DNA from: Flavobacteriaceae bacterium
Lineage (GTDB): Bacteria; Bacteroidota; Bacteroidia; Flavobacteriales; Flavobacteriaceae
Length of the DNA: 35,351 bases
Direction of reading: 5' to 3'
Assembly (NCBI GenBank): GCA_027490305.1
Contig: JAIXYI010000079.1
Span: forward strand, 1-35,351
A model generated the notes under the pieces. That model saw only the letters and a program-made list of their open reading frames with translations. It was not told the DNA's origin and ran no database searches. Shown here one piece after another: positions 23,676-31,077 of this stretch. Within the stretch, counting starts at the first letter, position 1. The number at the start of each line of letters is the position of its first letter. A program made the translations under genes and the position numbers.

Positions 23676-23949
23676 GGTGCGTTTTAAATAAGGTTCCCGG
23701 GAAAGGATGCATTCATATCAGACCTTGGTTGGATACCGGTTGCGATTTTGACGTCCCGCTCTATCCACTGGTGCCCCCCTGCTAGCGGCGTCAAGCTCGT
23801 GCCGTCTCATTTTCATTTTACTATGATCCGGGCCCTTATAAAAGGCACCATTATCAACATTCGTTATACTGTTTATTGCTGCCAACTCAAGAAGCTGCGG
23901 CACGAGCGGGGGCGAAACTACTCTTATGCGTGGTGTAGAGATGTATTTT
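23676..23949. other. Gene-poor boundary next to an AT-rich insert
   Basis: About 270 bp without a supported gene. It contains the inverted 10-mers GCTCGTGCCG (23795-23804) and CGGCACGAGC (23898-23907). GC content falls sharply at its right end, near 23945. It may mark the left junction of the imported segment that carries the next gene. Confidence 0.45.
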
Positions 23950-24690
23950 TCAATAATTTTCCCAAATAATTGTCGCTATCGTTGAACCTATTACGCCCAA
24001 TATAATTGCAAATAATGATGACACTACTATAGCTAAAATTGGTTTTGTTTTAATGAAGTCAGTTATTTGATAGTAAAACCCTTTTTTAATTTTTTTCAGT
24101 TCCCATTGGACTTTTGTAATTATTTCTTTTTCTATCCTATGTTGTGGTAGTGTTGTTAAAGTTTCCACGCAAGAATGACAAAGTTGCGGTCCACTTAATG
24201 AGTATACAACATCAGTTTTTACTCCATTCATATCAAAAATGCAACCACGAGTTTCGTCATGCGCAAAGTTTGTATTTTCACTTGCGAGAGGAATTCTATT
24301 TCCGTAACGTTTGTAGACAAATGCAATAGAATATAGAACTCGAAATATTAAATTCTCTAAAGGAATATTGTCAAATTTTAGTATTTCCGTCATTGTATTA
24401 TATGTCATACAAACTCTGTCATTACTGAATCTGCGTGCAAAGTAATTAGATTGTAAAGGAACATTTGTCACTGCTAGAAGAACGTCGGCACCATCTCTGT
24501 CGGGCAATTGCTCTTCTATGTTTGCGTCGGAATACTCCCAATATGCGCCATCTGAATCTCCGACAATTGCTACTGTGTTAATTGGCTTTACAATTTCAAA
24601 CAATTCTGATTTCCATTTTCCAATTTTTTCAGTGTTTATTGAATGTGGAATATGTCCTAGAAAGATAATCTTGATTTTAACTTTAGTCAT
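23950..24690 (-). CDS. AT-rich orphan protein with C-terminal membrane anchor
   Basis: A 246-residue protein that I cannot assign to a named family. Residues 1-215 are soluble: VKIKIIFLGHIP strand at 4-14, TVAIVGDSDGAYWEYSD at 39-55, a GADVLLAVTNVPLQ strand and loop at 67-80, a long helix DNIPLENLIFRVLYSIAFVYKRYG at 107-130, then a His/Cys cluster with His144, Cys150, Cys171, His172 and Cys174 (HDETRGC and LCHSC) that looks like a zinc site. One membrane helix lies at about 218-242 (ILAIVVSSLFAIILGVIGST), followed by IWENY. The layout suggests a soluble sensor or enzyme domain anchored at the inner membrane by its tail. GC content is about one third, far below the neighbours, so it is probably acquired. 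The frame is open 21 codons upstream, but a perfect -7 box there places the start at 24690. Confidence 0.75.
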   Translation of the reverse strand: MTKVKIKIIFLGHIPHSINTEKIGKWKSELFEIVKPINTVAIVGDSDGAYWEYSDANIEEQLPDRDGADVLLAVTNVPLQSNYFARRFSNDRVCMTYNTMTEILKFDNIPLENLIFRVLYSIAFVYKRYGNRIPLASENTNFAHDETRGCIFDMNGVKTDVVYSLSGPQLCHSCVETLTTLPQHRIEKEIITKVQWELKKIKKGFYYQITDFIKTKPILAIVVSSLFAIILGVIGSTIATIIWENY

Positions 24691-24727
24691 CTCAACTGCA
24701 GGCTTATTTGGTATTGTGGACAAATCC

Positions 24728-24735
24728 CAAATATA
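24728..24735 (-). promoter_or_regulatory. -7 promoter element of the AT-rich orphan gene
   Basis: On the minus strand TATATTTG, an exact TAnnTTTG match with TTG 17 bases upstream. It is about 38 bases before the ATG at 24690. Confidence 0.6.
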
Positions 24736-24862
24736 CAAAATACCCCAAATCACAATATTTATTCAAATTGTTGTAATACAGCTATTTGCATGTTACGTAA
24801 AAAGAAATGCAGCGTATTTTTGGAATACACTCCCCAACTAACCACCCGACCACGTGTCCAAT

Positions 24863-24918
24863 GAAGTTTGGAAGTTTGGAAGTTCGGAAGATATGAAGAT
24901 GGGAAGATGAGAAGTTCG
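24863..24918. repeat. 8-bp tandem repeat, seven degenerate copies
   Basis: The stretch divides exactly into seven 8-mers: GAAGTTTG, GAAGTTTG, GAAGTTCG, GAAGATAT, GAAGATGG, GAAGATGA, GAAGTTCG, and then GAAC. It is purine-rich on the plus strand and lies between the AT-rich gene and the promoter of the S9 peptidase gene. Confidence 0.8.
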
Positions 24919-24946
24919 GAACTACCATTTGCTACCACCCTTTTTC

Positions 24947-24954
24947 TATATTCG
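24947..24954 (+). promoter_or_regulatory. Possible -7 element of the S9 peptidase gene
   Basis: TATATTCG, one mismatch from TAnnTTTG, with TTTG 15 bases upstream. It would give a leader of about 155 bases that includes the 7-bp repeat array. Confidence 0.35.
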
Positions 24955-25025
24955 TAACAAAATACCACCCCGGCGACCAATACCCCCGGTAAAGTCGGGT
25001 GGGTTCAATAGAATTGTGTCCCCAA

Positions 25026-25080
25026 CCCAACACCCAACACCCAACACCCAACACCCAACACCCAACACCCAACACCCAAA
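25026..25080. repeat. 7-bp tandem repeat CCCAACA, seven perfect copies
   Basis: Seven uninterrupted copies of CCCAACA followed by a partial CCCAAA, with a truncated copy before them. The minus strand is (TGTTGGG)n, which has the spacing needed for a G-quadruplex. The array lies 35-90 bp before the start of the S9 peptidase gene and continues into a degenerate CAACCCTC/CAACAAC stretch. Confidence 0.9.
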
Positions 25081-25114
25081 ACCCTCAACCAACAACTATC
25101 AACCCTCAACCCAC

Positions 25115-27523
25115 ATGAAAAAACACTTCCTCTCCCTTCTCCTCCTCACCGGGCTCACGCTTTTCGCCCAGGAAAACCTGACGTTCCAGAAGCCTTCCGC
25201 TGAAATCCTGGCGCTGGCGGATTACCAACGCGCGCCGTCGGTGACGATGGATTCGAAAAAGGAATGGATGCTGTTGTCGTATCGCGATACGTATAAATCA
25301 CTCGAAGACCTGAACCAGGAGGAAATGCGTTTGGGCGGTCTCCGCATCAACCCACTGACCCATATCAGCAGCGCTACCACGTTCATCAACAACCTGACAG
25401 TGCGACGGATTGCGGCCAAGGAGGAAATCCAGGTGGCGGGCCTGCCGCGTAACCCCCGGATCACGAACCTGTCGTGGTCGCCCGATGAGACCAAAATCGC
25501 TTTCACTAACACGGTAAGCGACGGTACCGAACTTTGGGTGCTGGATGTGGCGTCGGCAAAAGCAACACGACTCACGGGTCCGACCCTGAACGCCGTCATG
25601 GGCAATCCGATCAGTTGGTTCCGCGATGGGAAGGCACTGCTGGTGAACGTGCTGCCAAACGACCGTCCGGCGCTTGTTGATTCGAAAAAAGACCTTCCGA
25701 AGGGACCGACGATTTCGGTATCCGACGGGTCCAAATCGCAAAACCGCACCTATCCTGACCTCCTCAAAAACGCCACCGACGAGGCCAATTTTGAAACGTT
25801 GGTGCGCTCAGAATTGCAGCGTATCGCGTTTGACGGTTCCGCTTCCGTTTTCAAACCAGCCGACCTCTACGCCGGAGTGAGCTTTTCGCCAGATGGTTCG
25901 CTTCTCATGGTCACCACCATCCGCAAGCCTTATTCGTATATTGTGCCCGTCAGCCGTTTTCCGATGCAGTCGGACGTCTATGACCTGTCGGGGCGTCTCG
26001 TCAAAACCGTCAATGAGGTGCCGTTGAACGAAGTCATGCCGAAAGGGTTCATGGCGGTGCGCAAAGGCAAACGCAGTATGGGATGGCGCGCCGACGAGCC
26101 TGCCACGCTTTGCTTCGTGGAAGCGCTAGACGGGGGCGATCCGGCTAACCAGGTCGAGTTCCGCGATGAGGTCTTTTTGTGGAAAGCCCCGTTTGATGCG
26201 GCCCCGGTGTCGCTGGTAAAACTGAAACAACGCTACGGCGGTATGCTGTGGGGTAATGCGACCACAGCGATGGTGACGGAGGAGTGGTATGATACAAGAA
26301 ACGAGAAGGCGTTCCTGATCGATCCGTCGAAGCCGGGTGCGGCGCCACGGTTGGTATCAGACCGGAATTCGCAGGATATTTACTCCGATCCCGGACAGGT
26401 AGAAACCGTGCGGAATGCCTATGGCCGCTATGTGATGGCCATTGAAAACGGCAATGTGTTCCTGATCGGGGATGGGTTTACCAAAGAAGGACAGTTTCCT
26501 TTCATCGAAGAGATGAACCTGTCGACCCTGAAGAAGAAACGCCTGTATACGTCCGTTTATAAAGATCGTAAGGAAGACTTGCTGTCAATCGAAGATTTCA
26601 AGAAAGGGAAGGTCCTGGTGATGCTGCAATCGGCGACGGATTATCCGAATTATTACTTCCGCGACCTGAAGAAGAAGACGTTGACGCCCGTAACGACGTT
26701 TGCGAATCCGTTCGAGAGCATCCGGAATGTCTATAAGGAAGTCATCTATTACAAGCGAAAAGACGGTGTGGCCCTTTCGGGTACGCTGTATCTGCCGGCG
26801 GGCTATGACCGTACGGCGAAGAAAGAGAAACTACCGCTGCTGATCTGGGCCTATCCGGAGGAGTTCAAAGACCGGAACAGCGCCGGACAAAGCAACAAAA
26901 ACCCGAACGAGTTTACCTTCCCGAACTATGGTTCGTTTGTATATTGGGTGACCAAAGGCTATGCCGTGCTCGACGACGCCTCGTTTCCGATCATCGGCGA
27001 AGGCACGACCGAGCCGAATGATACCTTCCTGACCCAGTTGGTCGACGATGCCGCTGCCGCGATTGATGCGGTGGATGCGCTGGGGTATATCAACCGGAAG
27101 AAAGTGGCAATTGGCGGCCATTCCTACGGCGCTTTCATGACGGCGAACCTCTTGACGCACAGCAATCTTTTTGCCTGTGGTATCGCGCGCAGCGGGGCCT
27201 ACAACCGCACCCTGACGCCGTTCGGTTTCCAGAGTGAGCAACGGAATTATTGGGAAATACCGGAGATCTACAATACCATGTCGCCCTTTATGAACGCCGA
27301 AAAGATGAAAACGCCGCTTTTACTGGTGCACGGAGACGCCGACAACAATCCGGGCACGTTTACGCTGCAAACCGAGCGGTATTTCCAGGCGCTGAAAGGA
27401 CTGGGCGCACCGGTGCGTATGGTGTTACTGCCGAAAGAAGCACACGGTTATGCGGCCAAAGAGAACATCCTGCACCTGTTGTGGGAGGAAGACCGTTTCC
27501 TCGAAAAATACCTAAAGGGCTAG
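25115..27523 (+). CDS. S9-family serine peptidase (prolyl oligopeptidase-like), secreted
   Basis: An 802-residue periplasmic or secreted peptidase. The signal peptide is MKKHFLSLLLLTGLTLFAQ with cleavage after FAQ. An N-terminal beta-propeller of about 500 residues (WSPDETKIAFTNT, FSPDGSLLMVTT and similar blades) precedes the alpha/beta-hydrolase domain. The catalytic triad is visible: Ser670 in GGHSYGAFM, Asp743 in HGDADNNPG, and His777 in EAHGYAAKE. The sequence also resembles the glutamyl-endopeptidase-like branch of S9 peptidases in Bacteroidota. The open frame extends 62 codons upstream through the CCCAACA repeat, but only the ATG at 25115 gives a signal peptide. It probably degrades peptides taken up as nutrients. 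Confidence 0.93.
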   Translation: MKKHFLSLLLLTGLTLFAQENLTFQKPSAEILALADYQRAPSVTMDSKKEWMLLSYRDTYKSLEDLNQEEMRLGGLRINPLTHISSATTFINNLTVRRIAAKEEIQVAGLPRNPRITNLSWSPDETKIAFTNTVSDGTELWVLDVASAKATRLTGPTLNAVMGNPISWFRDGKALLVNVLPNDRPALVDSKKDLPKGPTISVSDGSKSQNRTYPDLLKNATDEANFETLVRSELQRIAFDGSASVFKPADLYAGVSFSPDGSLLMVTTIRKPYSYIVPVSRFPMQSDVYDLSGRLVKTVNEVPLNEVMPKGFMAVRKGKRSMGWRADEPATLCFVEALDGGDPANQVEFRDEVFLWKAPFDAAPVSLVKLKQRYGGMLWGNATTAMVTEEWYDTRNEKAFLIDPSKPGAAPRLVSDRNSQDIYSDPGQVETVRNAYGRYVMAIENGNVFLIGDGFTKEGQFPFIEEMNLSTLKKKRLYTSVYKDRKEDLLSIEDFKKGKVLVMLQSATDYPNYYFRDLKKKTLTPVTTFANPFESIRNVYKEVIYYKRKDGVALSGTLYLPAGYDRTAKKEKLPLLIWAYPEEFKDRNSAGQSNKNPNEFTFPNYGSFVYWVTKGYAVLDDASFPIIGEGTTEPNDTFLTQLVDDAAAAIDAVDALGYINRKKVAIGGHSYGAFMTANLLTHSNLFACGIARSGAYNRTLTPFGFQSEQRNYWEIPEIYNTMSPFMNAEKMKTPLLLVHGDADNNPGTFTLQTERYFQALKGLGAPVRMVLLPKEAHGYAAKENILHLLWEEDRFLEKYLKG

Positions 27524-27530
27524 ACGTACT

Positions 27531-27600
27531 GTCACTACGACTGCGACTTCACCCCTAGTGATTCTACGCTCTTATTGTCACTGCGACTGTGACTGCGACT
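27531..27600. repeat. Short GYGACT-type repeats between convergent genes
   Basis: ACTACGACTGCGACT (27534-27548) and a second run of alternating GCGACT/GTGACT hexamers (27580-27600), about 30 bp apart, with the unrelated stretch TTCACCCCTAGTGATTC between. The same hexamers occur in reverse orientation at 3379-3405. Confidence 0.7.
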
Positions 27601-27604
27601 AATC

Positions 27605-28573
27605 CTAACCCCGCATCGTCACAATCTCCGGGTCCACCGTCAGGCATACGGTTTCTCCGACCGGCAGTGCGAACGGATTTTCGAAGAAGACCACCTGTTT
27701 GCCGAAGGCAGCCTTCACGAGATAGGTGTGGCCTTTGAAGTACTGTTGCCGCACGGTCACTTCCAGTGGCGACTGATCGGTCAGGTAGAGTTCGGTGGCG
27801 TAAAGCAACAGCGTTTTTTCTTCCGGTGCGATTGGGTTGAAAACGCGTGTAGGCAGTTCGTTGACTTCGCCAAACAGCGAGGCTACGTATTTGTTGCGCG
27901 GCTTCAGGTAGACATTGCGGGCGGTATCATGTTGCACCGTCATTCCGTCTTTCAGCACCAGTGCCTGATCAGAGAAAGAGAGGGCGTCGATGCTGTCGTG
28001 TGTGGCAATGATACACGAGATGCCTTTCGCCTTGAGGTACCCGAAGAGGTTTCGTCGGAGGGCACCTTTCCGGAAGCTGTCGATGTTACTGAACGGCTCA
28101 TCCAATAACAACAACTGCGGTTCGAGCGCCAACACCCGGGCGAGTGCCACGCGTTGCTGTTGGCCGCCGCTGAGATACTGCACCTTCGTGCGGGCCCATT
28201 TGGTCATTTCAACCATTTCCAGCAACTCCCAGATACGACGCTCTTTTTCAGCCGGATCGGTGTTCGACAGGTATTTACCCACGTTTTCTGCGGCCGAAAT
28301 GTAGGGCATGAGGTCGAAATCCTGTGCGAGGTATTTCATCGAGGCCATCCCCGGAATGAGGTGGAACTTCGGGCCCAGTACGGGTTCGCCAAAATGGAAA
28401 ATCTCGCCCTGGTCGAGGTCGTACAGTCCGTAGATGAGCTTGAGCAACGTACTTTTTCCGCAGCCACTTTCCCCAATTACGGCCAGGTTTTGTCCGGCCT
28501 CAAGGGTAAACCCGATGTTTCGGATGACCGTTTCTTTTTCGTAGGCAAAGGCGATGTGGTGTACGTGGAGCAT
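27605..28573 (-). CDS. ABC transporter ATP-binding protein (FbpC/PotA-like) without a permease partner
   Basis: A 322-residue import-type ATPase. Walker A is GESGCGKST (near residue 33), the Q-loop is YLAQDFDLMPYISAAENV, the signature is LSGGQQQRVALARVLA, Walker B is LLLLDEPFSNIDS and the H-loop is IATHDSIDALSFSD. A C-terminal TOBE-like region of about 80 residues (from NELPTRVFNPIAPEE) follows, as in the iron, spermidine and molybdate importers. No permease or binding-protein gene is adjacent. The frame is open 7 codons further upstream, but the ATG at 28573 gives the standard MLHVHHIAFAYEK start. The large cap-like spacing and YISAAENV suit the Fe3+/polyamine group; the substrate is unknown. 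Confidence 0.88.
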   Translation of the reverse strand: MLHVHHIAFAYEKETVIRNIGFTLEAGQNLAVIGESGCGKSTLLKLIYGLYDLDQGEIFHFGEPVLGPKFHLIPGMASMKYLAQDFDLMPYISAAENVGKYLSNTDPAEKERRIWELLEMVEMTKWARTKVQYLSGGQQQRVALARVLALEPQLLLLDEPFSNIDSFRKGALRRNLFGYLKAKGISCIIATHDSIDALSFSDQALVLKDGMTVQHDTARNVYLKPRNKYVASLFGEVNELPTRVFNPIAPEEKTLLLYATELYLTDQSPLEVTVRQQYFKGHTYLVKAAFGKQVVFFENPFALPVGETVCLTVDPEIVTMRG

Positions 28574-28691
28574 AAGCGTGAAATCAGGGCGCAAAGGTAC
28601 GTATTCACCCTAAAAAGGGAAGGGGCGAAATGGTTTTTCAGCACGGTAAAACGGGCGTACAAACGCTAAAGTTATATTAAAAAACAGAACG

Positions 28692-28725
28692 AGTATTATT
28701 ATTGATAGTAATACTATTAATTTTG
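28692..28725. promoter_or_regulatory. Operator dyads overlapping the promoter of the tetR-ABC-hlyD-tolC operon
   Basis: TTGATAGTA/TACTATTAA (28702-28720, 8 of 9 positions symmetric around one base) overlaps TAATTTTG (28718-28725), an exact TAnnTTTG -7 box. A second, interleaved dyad AGTATTA/TAATACT spans 28692-28715. Both are well placed for repression by the TetR protein encoded 21 bp downstream. Confidence 0.65.
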
Positions 28726-28745
28726 ACACGTTTTATATCGATGCT

Positions 28746-29417
28746 ATGTCTTTATCTTCCATCAAAATAAATGTGTGTCCGAATCTCTTCGTAAAAGATC
28801 CGGAGACCTCTCAGTTGGGTCGGAGAATCGTTACGGAGAGCATCCTGCTCATAGATGAACTCGGATTTGACCATTTTACCTTCAAAAAACTCGGTGAACG
28901 AATCGGCTCGAATGAAAGCTCGATCTACCGTTATTTCGAGAACAAACACCGCCTGTTGATTTATTTGTCGTCGTGGTATTGGAGTTGGATGGATTACCGT
29001 CTTACGCTCGGAACGGCCAATATAGACGATGCGGGTGAACGGCTGCGGCGCGCAGTGGCCGTACTGACCGGTACCGTGCAGGATGACGACGACACCGAAC
29101 ACATCGACGAATCGATTCTTAATCGTATTATTGTAACCGAATCTACGAAGACATTCCTGACCAAGGAAGTTGATACTGAAAACAAGGAAGGTTTTTTCCT
29201 TCTCTATAAGAATGTCATCAACCGCCTGGTCGGATTCATCCGTGAAGCGATGCCCGATTACGCCTATCCGCGCAGCCTCGCATCGTCGATTGTAGAGGGT
29301 TCACTGCACCAGCATTTCCTCAAAGACCACCTGACGACGATCACCGATTGTTCCGATCACTTGAGTCCTGCTGAATTCTACGTTGACCTAATCGCCAAAC
29401 TGCAAGCCACATCATGA
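28746..29417 (+). CDS. TetR/AcrR family transcriptional regulator
   Basis: A 223-residue regulator. The N-terminal helix-turn-helix region runs RRIVTESILLIDELGFDHFTFKKLGERIGSNESSIYRYFENKHRLLIYL (residues about 26-74), the clear TetR pattern with recognition helix SNESSIYRYFENK. The C-terminal ligand domain (about 80-223) is unlike any named subfamily I know. It is the first gene of a four-gene export operon and overlaps the ABC gene by 4 bp (ATGA). A dyad over its own promoter suggests autorepression released by the exported compound or an envelope signal. That mechanism is inference from position. The start at 28746 is favoured because the -7 box is 20 bases upstream. Confidence 0.92.
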   Translation: MSLSSIKINVCPNLFVKDPETSQLGRRIVTESILLIDELGFDHFTFKKLGERIGSNESSIYRYFENKHRLLIYLSSWYWSWMDYRLTLGTANIDDAGERLRRAVAVLTGTVQDDDDTEHIDESILNRIIVTESTKTFLTKEVDTENKEGFFLLYKNVINRLVGFIREAMPDYAYPRSLASSIVEGSLHQHFLKDHLTTITDCSDHLSPAEFYVDLIAKLQATS

Positions 29418-31075
29418 CACCACTTAAACGTTTTTCCAGCCTGTTGAACCTCGACCGGCGCGACATTTCCCAGATTTTCTTTTACGCCATCGTGGCAGGG
29501 GTCATCAGCCTTTCGTTGCCGTTGGGGATACAGACCATCATCAATTTCATCCAGAGTGGGCGCGTGAGCGTTTCCTGGATCGTGTTGGTCGTTATCGTTG
29601 TAGCAGGTGTGGCCCTCGTGGGTTTGATGTCGCTTATGCAACTGCGTATCACCGAAAACCTGCAACAAAAGATATTCGTCCGCTCGTCGTTCGAGTTCGC
29701 GTACCGGCTTCCCCGTTTGCTATTTCGCCAACGCCACGGCGATATGTACCTTCCGGAACTCGCGAACCGGTTCTTCGATACGATGACGATACAGAAGGGC
29801 GTGGCGAAGTTACTGCTTGATTTTTCGGCTGCCTTGCTTCAGATTGGCTTTGGTATCATCCTGCTATCTCTCTACCATCCGTTTTTTATCGTATTTGGTA
29901 TCGTACTATTATTGGTTTTGTATGTCATTTTGAAATACTCCTATCGGCCCGGTCTTGAAAGCAGCCTGAACGAGTCGAAATTCAAATACCGCGTAGCCGA
30001 CTGGCTGCAGGAAGTGGCGCGCAACCAGGCGACGTTTAAGGCCCCGGCGAGTTTTCGGTATGCCCTCGGCAAGAACGACGAGTTGGTAGATGGCTACCTT
30101 AAATACCGCGAGAAACACTTCGGCGTATTGAAAGGACAATTCACGCACCTGATCGTGTTCAAGGCGCTGATTACGGCGGGACTGCTGCTGATCGGAGGTT
30201 TCCTGGTGTTGGACCAACAGATGAACATCGGTCAGTTCGTAGCGGCGGAGATCGTCATCCTCATGGTAATCAGTTCGGTTGAGAAAATCATTATGGGATC
30301 GGAGTCGTTGTATGACGTATTGACGGCTGTCGAGAAAATAGGACAGGTAACCGATATGGAAATGGAACCCGACGATCCGGGGAATGATGCCCTGACGAAA
30401 GGTAAATTGTCGCTGGAAGTCGATAGCCTGCGTTTCCGCTATCCGGATGCCGAACGCGATACCCTGAAGAATCTTTCGTTCCGGATTGAACCCGGCGAAA
30501 AGATCATCCTGCGCGGACCAAACGGTTCGGGGAAAACGACGCTGCTTCGCATCTTATCGGGACTACTCACGCCGTCATCCGGTTCCTTCCTATACCAATC
30601 GGAGACCTTCCATAAGGTGGACGTGCACACCTACCGCTCTGCTATCGGGGTGATCGTGCACGGGGAGACACCGTTCGAAGGTACGCTCCTTGACAATATT
30701 ACCTTTGGCGATCCGACCATCAGTGCGGAAGACGTCCGTTGGGCCGTAGATGCAGTGCAATTGGGCAGTTTTATCAAGACACTGCCAGACGGGCTCGAAA
30801 CCAAAATACTGCCCGAAGGCAAGCAGTTGTCGTTCTCGAATGCGCAGAAAATCCTGTTGGCACGTAGTATCGTGCGCAAACCGTCCATCCTTTTCTATGA
30901 AGATCCGACCGACCGGATGGATCCAGACGCGGCGGCCGCCATCATCGATTTCCTGTGTGCCAAAGAGCATCCGTGGGCGGTGGTCGTGGTATCGGCCGAC
31001 ACCCGTTGGGTAACCCGCTGCACCCGCTATATTACAATGGAAAAAGGGAAGATCATCGAAGACCAAAAAATCTAA
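29414..31075 (+). CDS. ABC exporter (TM domain plus divergent nucleotide-binding domain)
   Basis: A 553-residue half-transporter fused to an ATPase, typical in layout for type I secretion or drug exporters. Residues 1-310 hold the membrane domain with helices around 20-45, 54-78, 140-176 and 246-266. The ATPase domain is at about 330-553. Walker A is intact (GPNGSGKTT, 368-376). The other ATP-contacting motifs differ from consensus. The Q-loop position reads VIVHGETPF (413-421). The signature is LSFSN (472-476) instead of LSGGQ. Walker B ends with Glu496-Asp497 instead of Asp-Glu. The H-loop is SADTR (527-531), with Ala528 where His is expected. The D-loop Asp503 remains. It probably binds ATP but hydrolyses it slowly or differently. 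It is coupled to tetR upstream and to the HlyD gene 2 bp downstream. Confidence 0.9.
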   Translation: MTPLKRFSSLLNLDRRDISQIFFYAIVAGVISLSLPLGIQTIINFIQSGRVSVSWIVLVVIVVAGVALVGLMSLMQLRITENLQQKIFVRSSFEFAYRLPRLLFRQRHGDMYLPELANRFFDTMTIQKGVAKLLLDFSAALLQIGFGIILLSLYHPFFIVFGIVLLLVLYVILKYSYRPGLESSLNESKFKYRVADWLQEVARNQATFKAPASFRYALGKNDELVDGYLKYREKHFGVLKGQFTHLIVFKALITAGLLLIGGFLVLDQQMNIGQFVAAEIVILMVISSVEKIIMGSESLYDVLTAVEKIGQVTDMEMEPDDPGNDALTKGKLSLEVDSLRFRYPDAERDTLKNLSFRIEPGEKIILRGPNGSGKTTLLRILSGLLTPSSGSFLYQSETFHKVDVHTYRSAIGVIVHGETPFEGTLLDNITFGDPTISAEDVRWAVDAVQLGSFIKTLPDGLETKILPEGKQLSFSNAQKILLARSIVRKPSILFYEDPTDRMDPDAAAAIIDFLCAKEHPWAVVVVSADTRWVTRCTRYITMEKGKIIEDQKI

Positions 31076-31077
31076 CC

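Noticed and set aside
23735..23790. tRNA-like words (minus strand GTGGATAGAGC)
   Set aside because: A D-arm-like sequence is visible, but no acceptor stem, anticodon stem or T-arm can be folded around it.
23718..23903. 61-codon minus-strand frame
   Set aside because: Low similarity to anything recognisable, falls in a repeat-bearing spacer, no promoter or ribosome-binding context.
24691..24753. 21-codon upstream extension of the AT-rich gene
   Set aside because: The exact -7 box at 24728-24735 lies inside the extension, so it is unlikely to be translated.
24929..25114. 62-codon upstream extension of the S9 peptidase
   Set aside because: It translates the CCCAACA repeat into Thr/Pro/Gln/His-rich sequence and would bury the signal peptide that starts at 25115.
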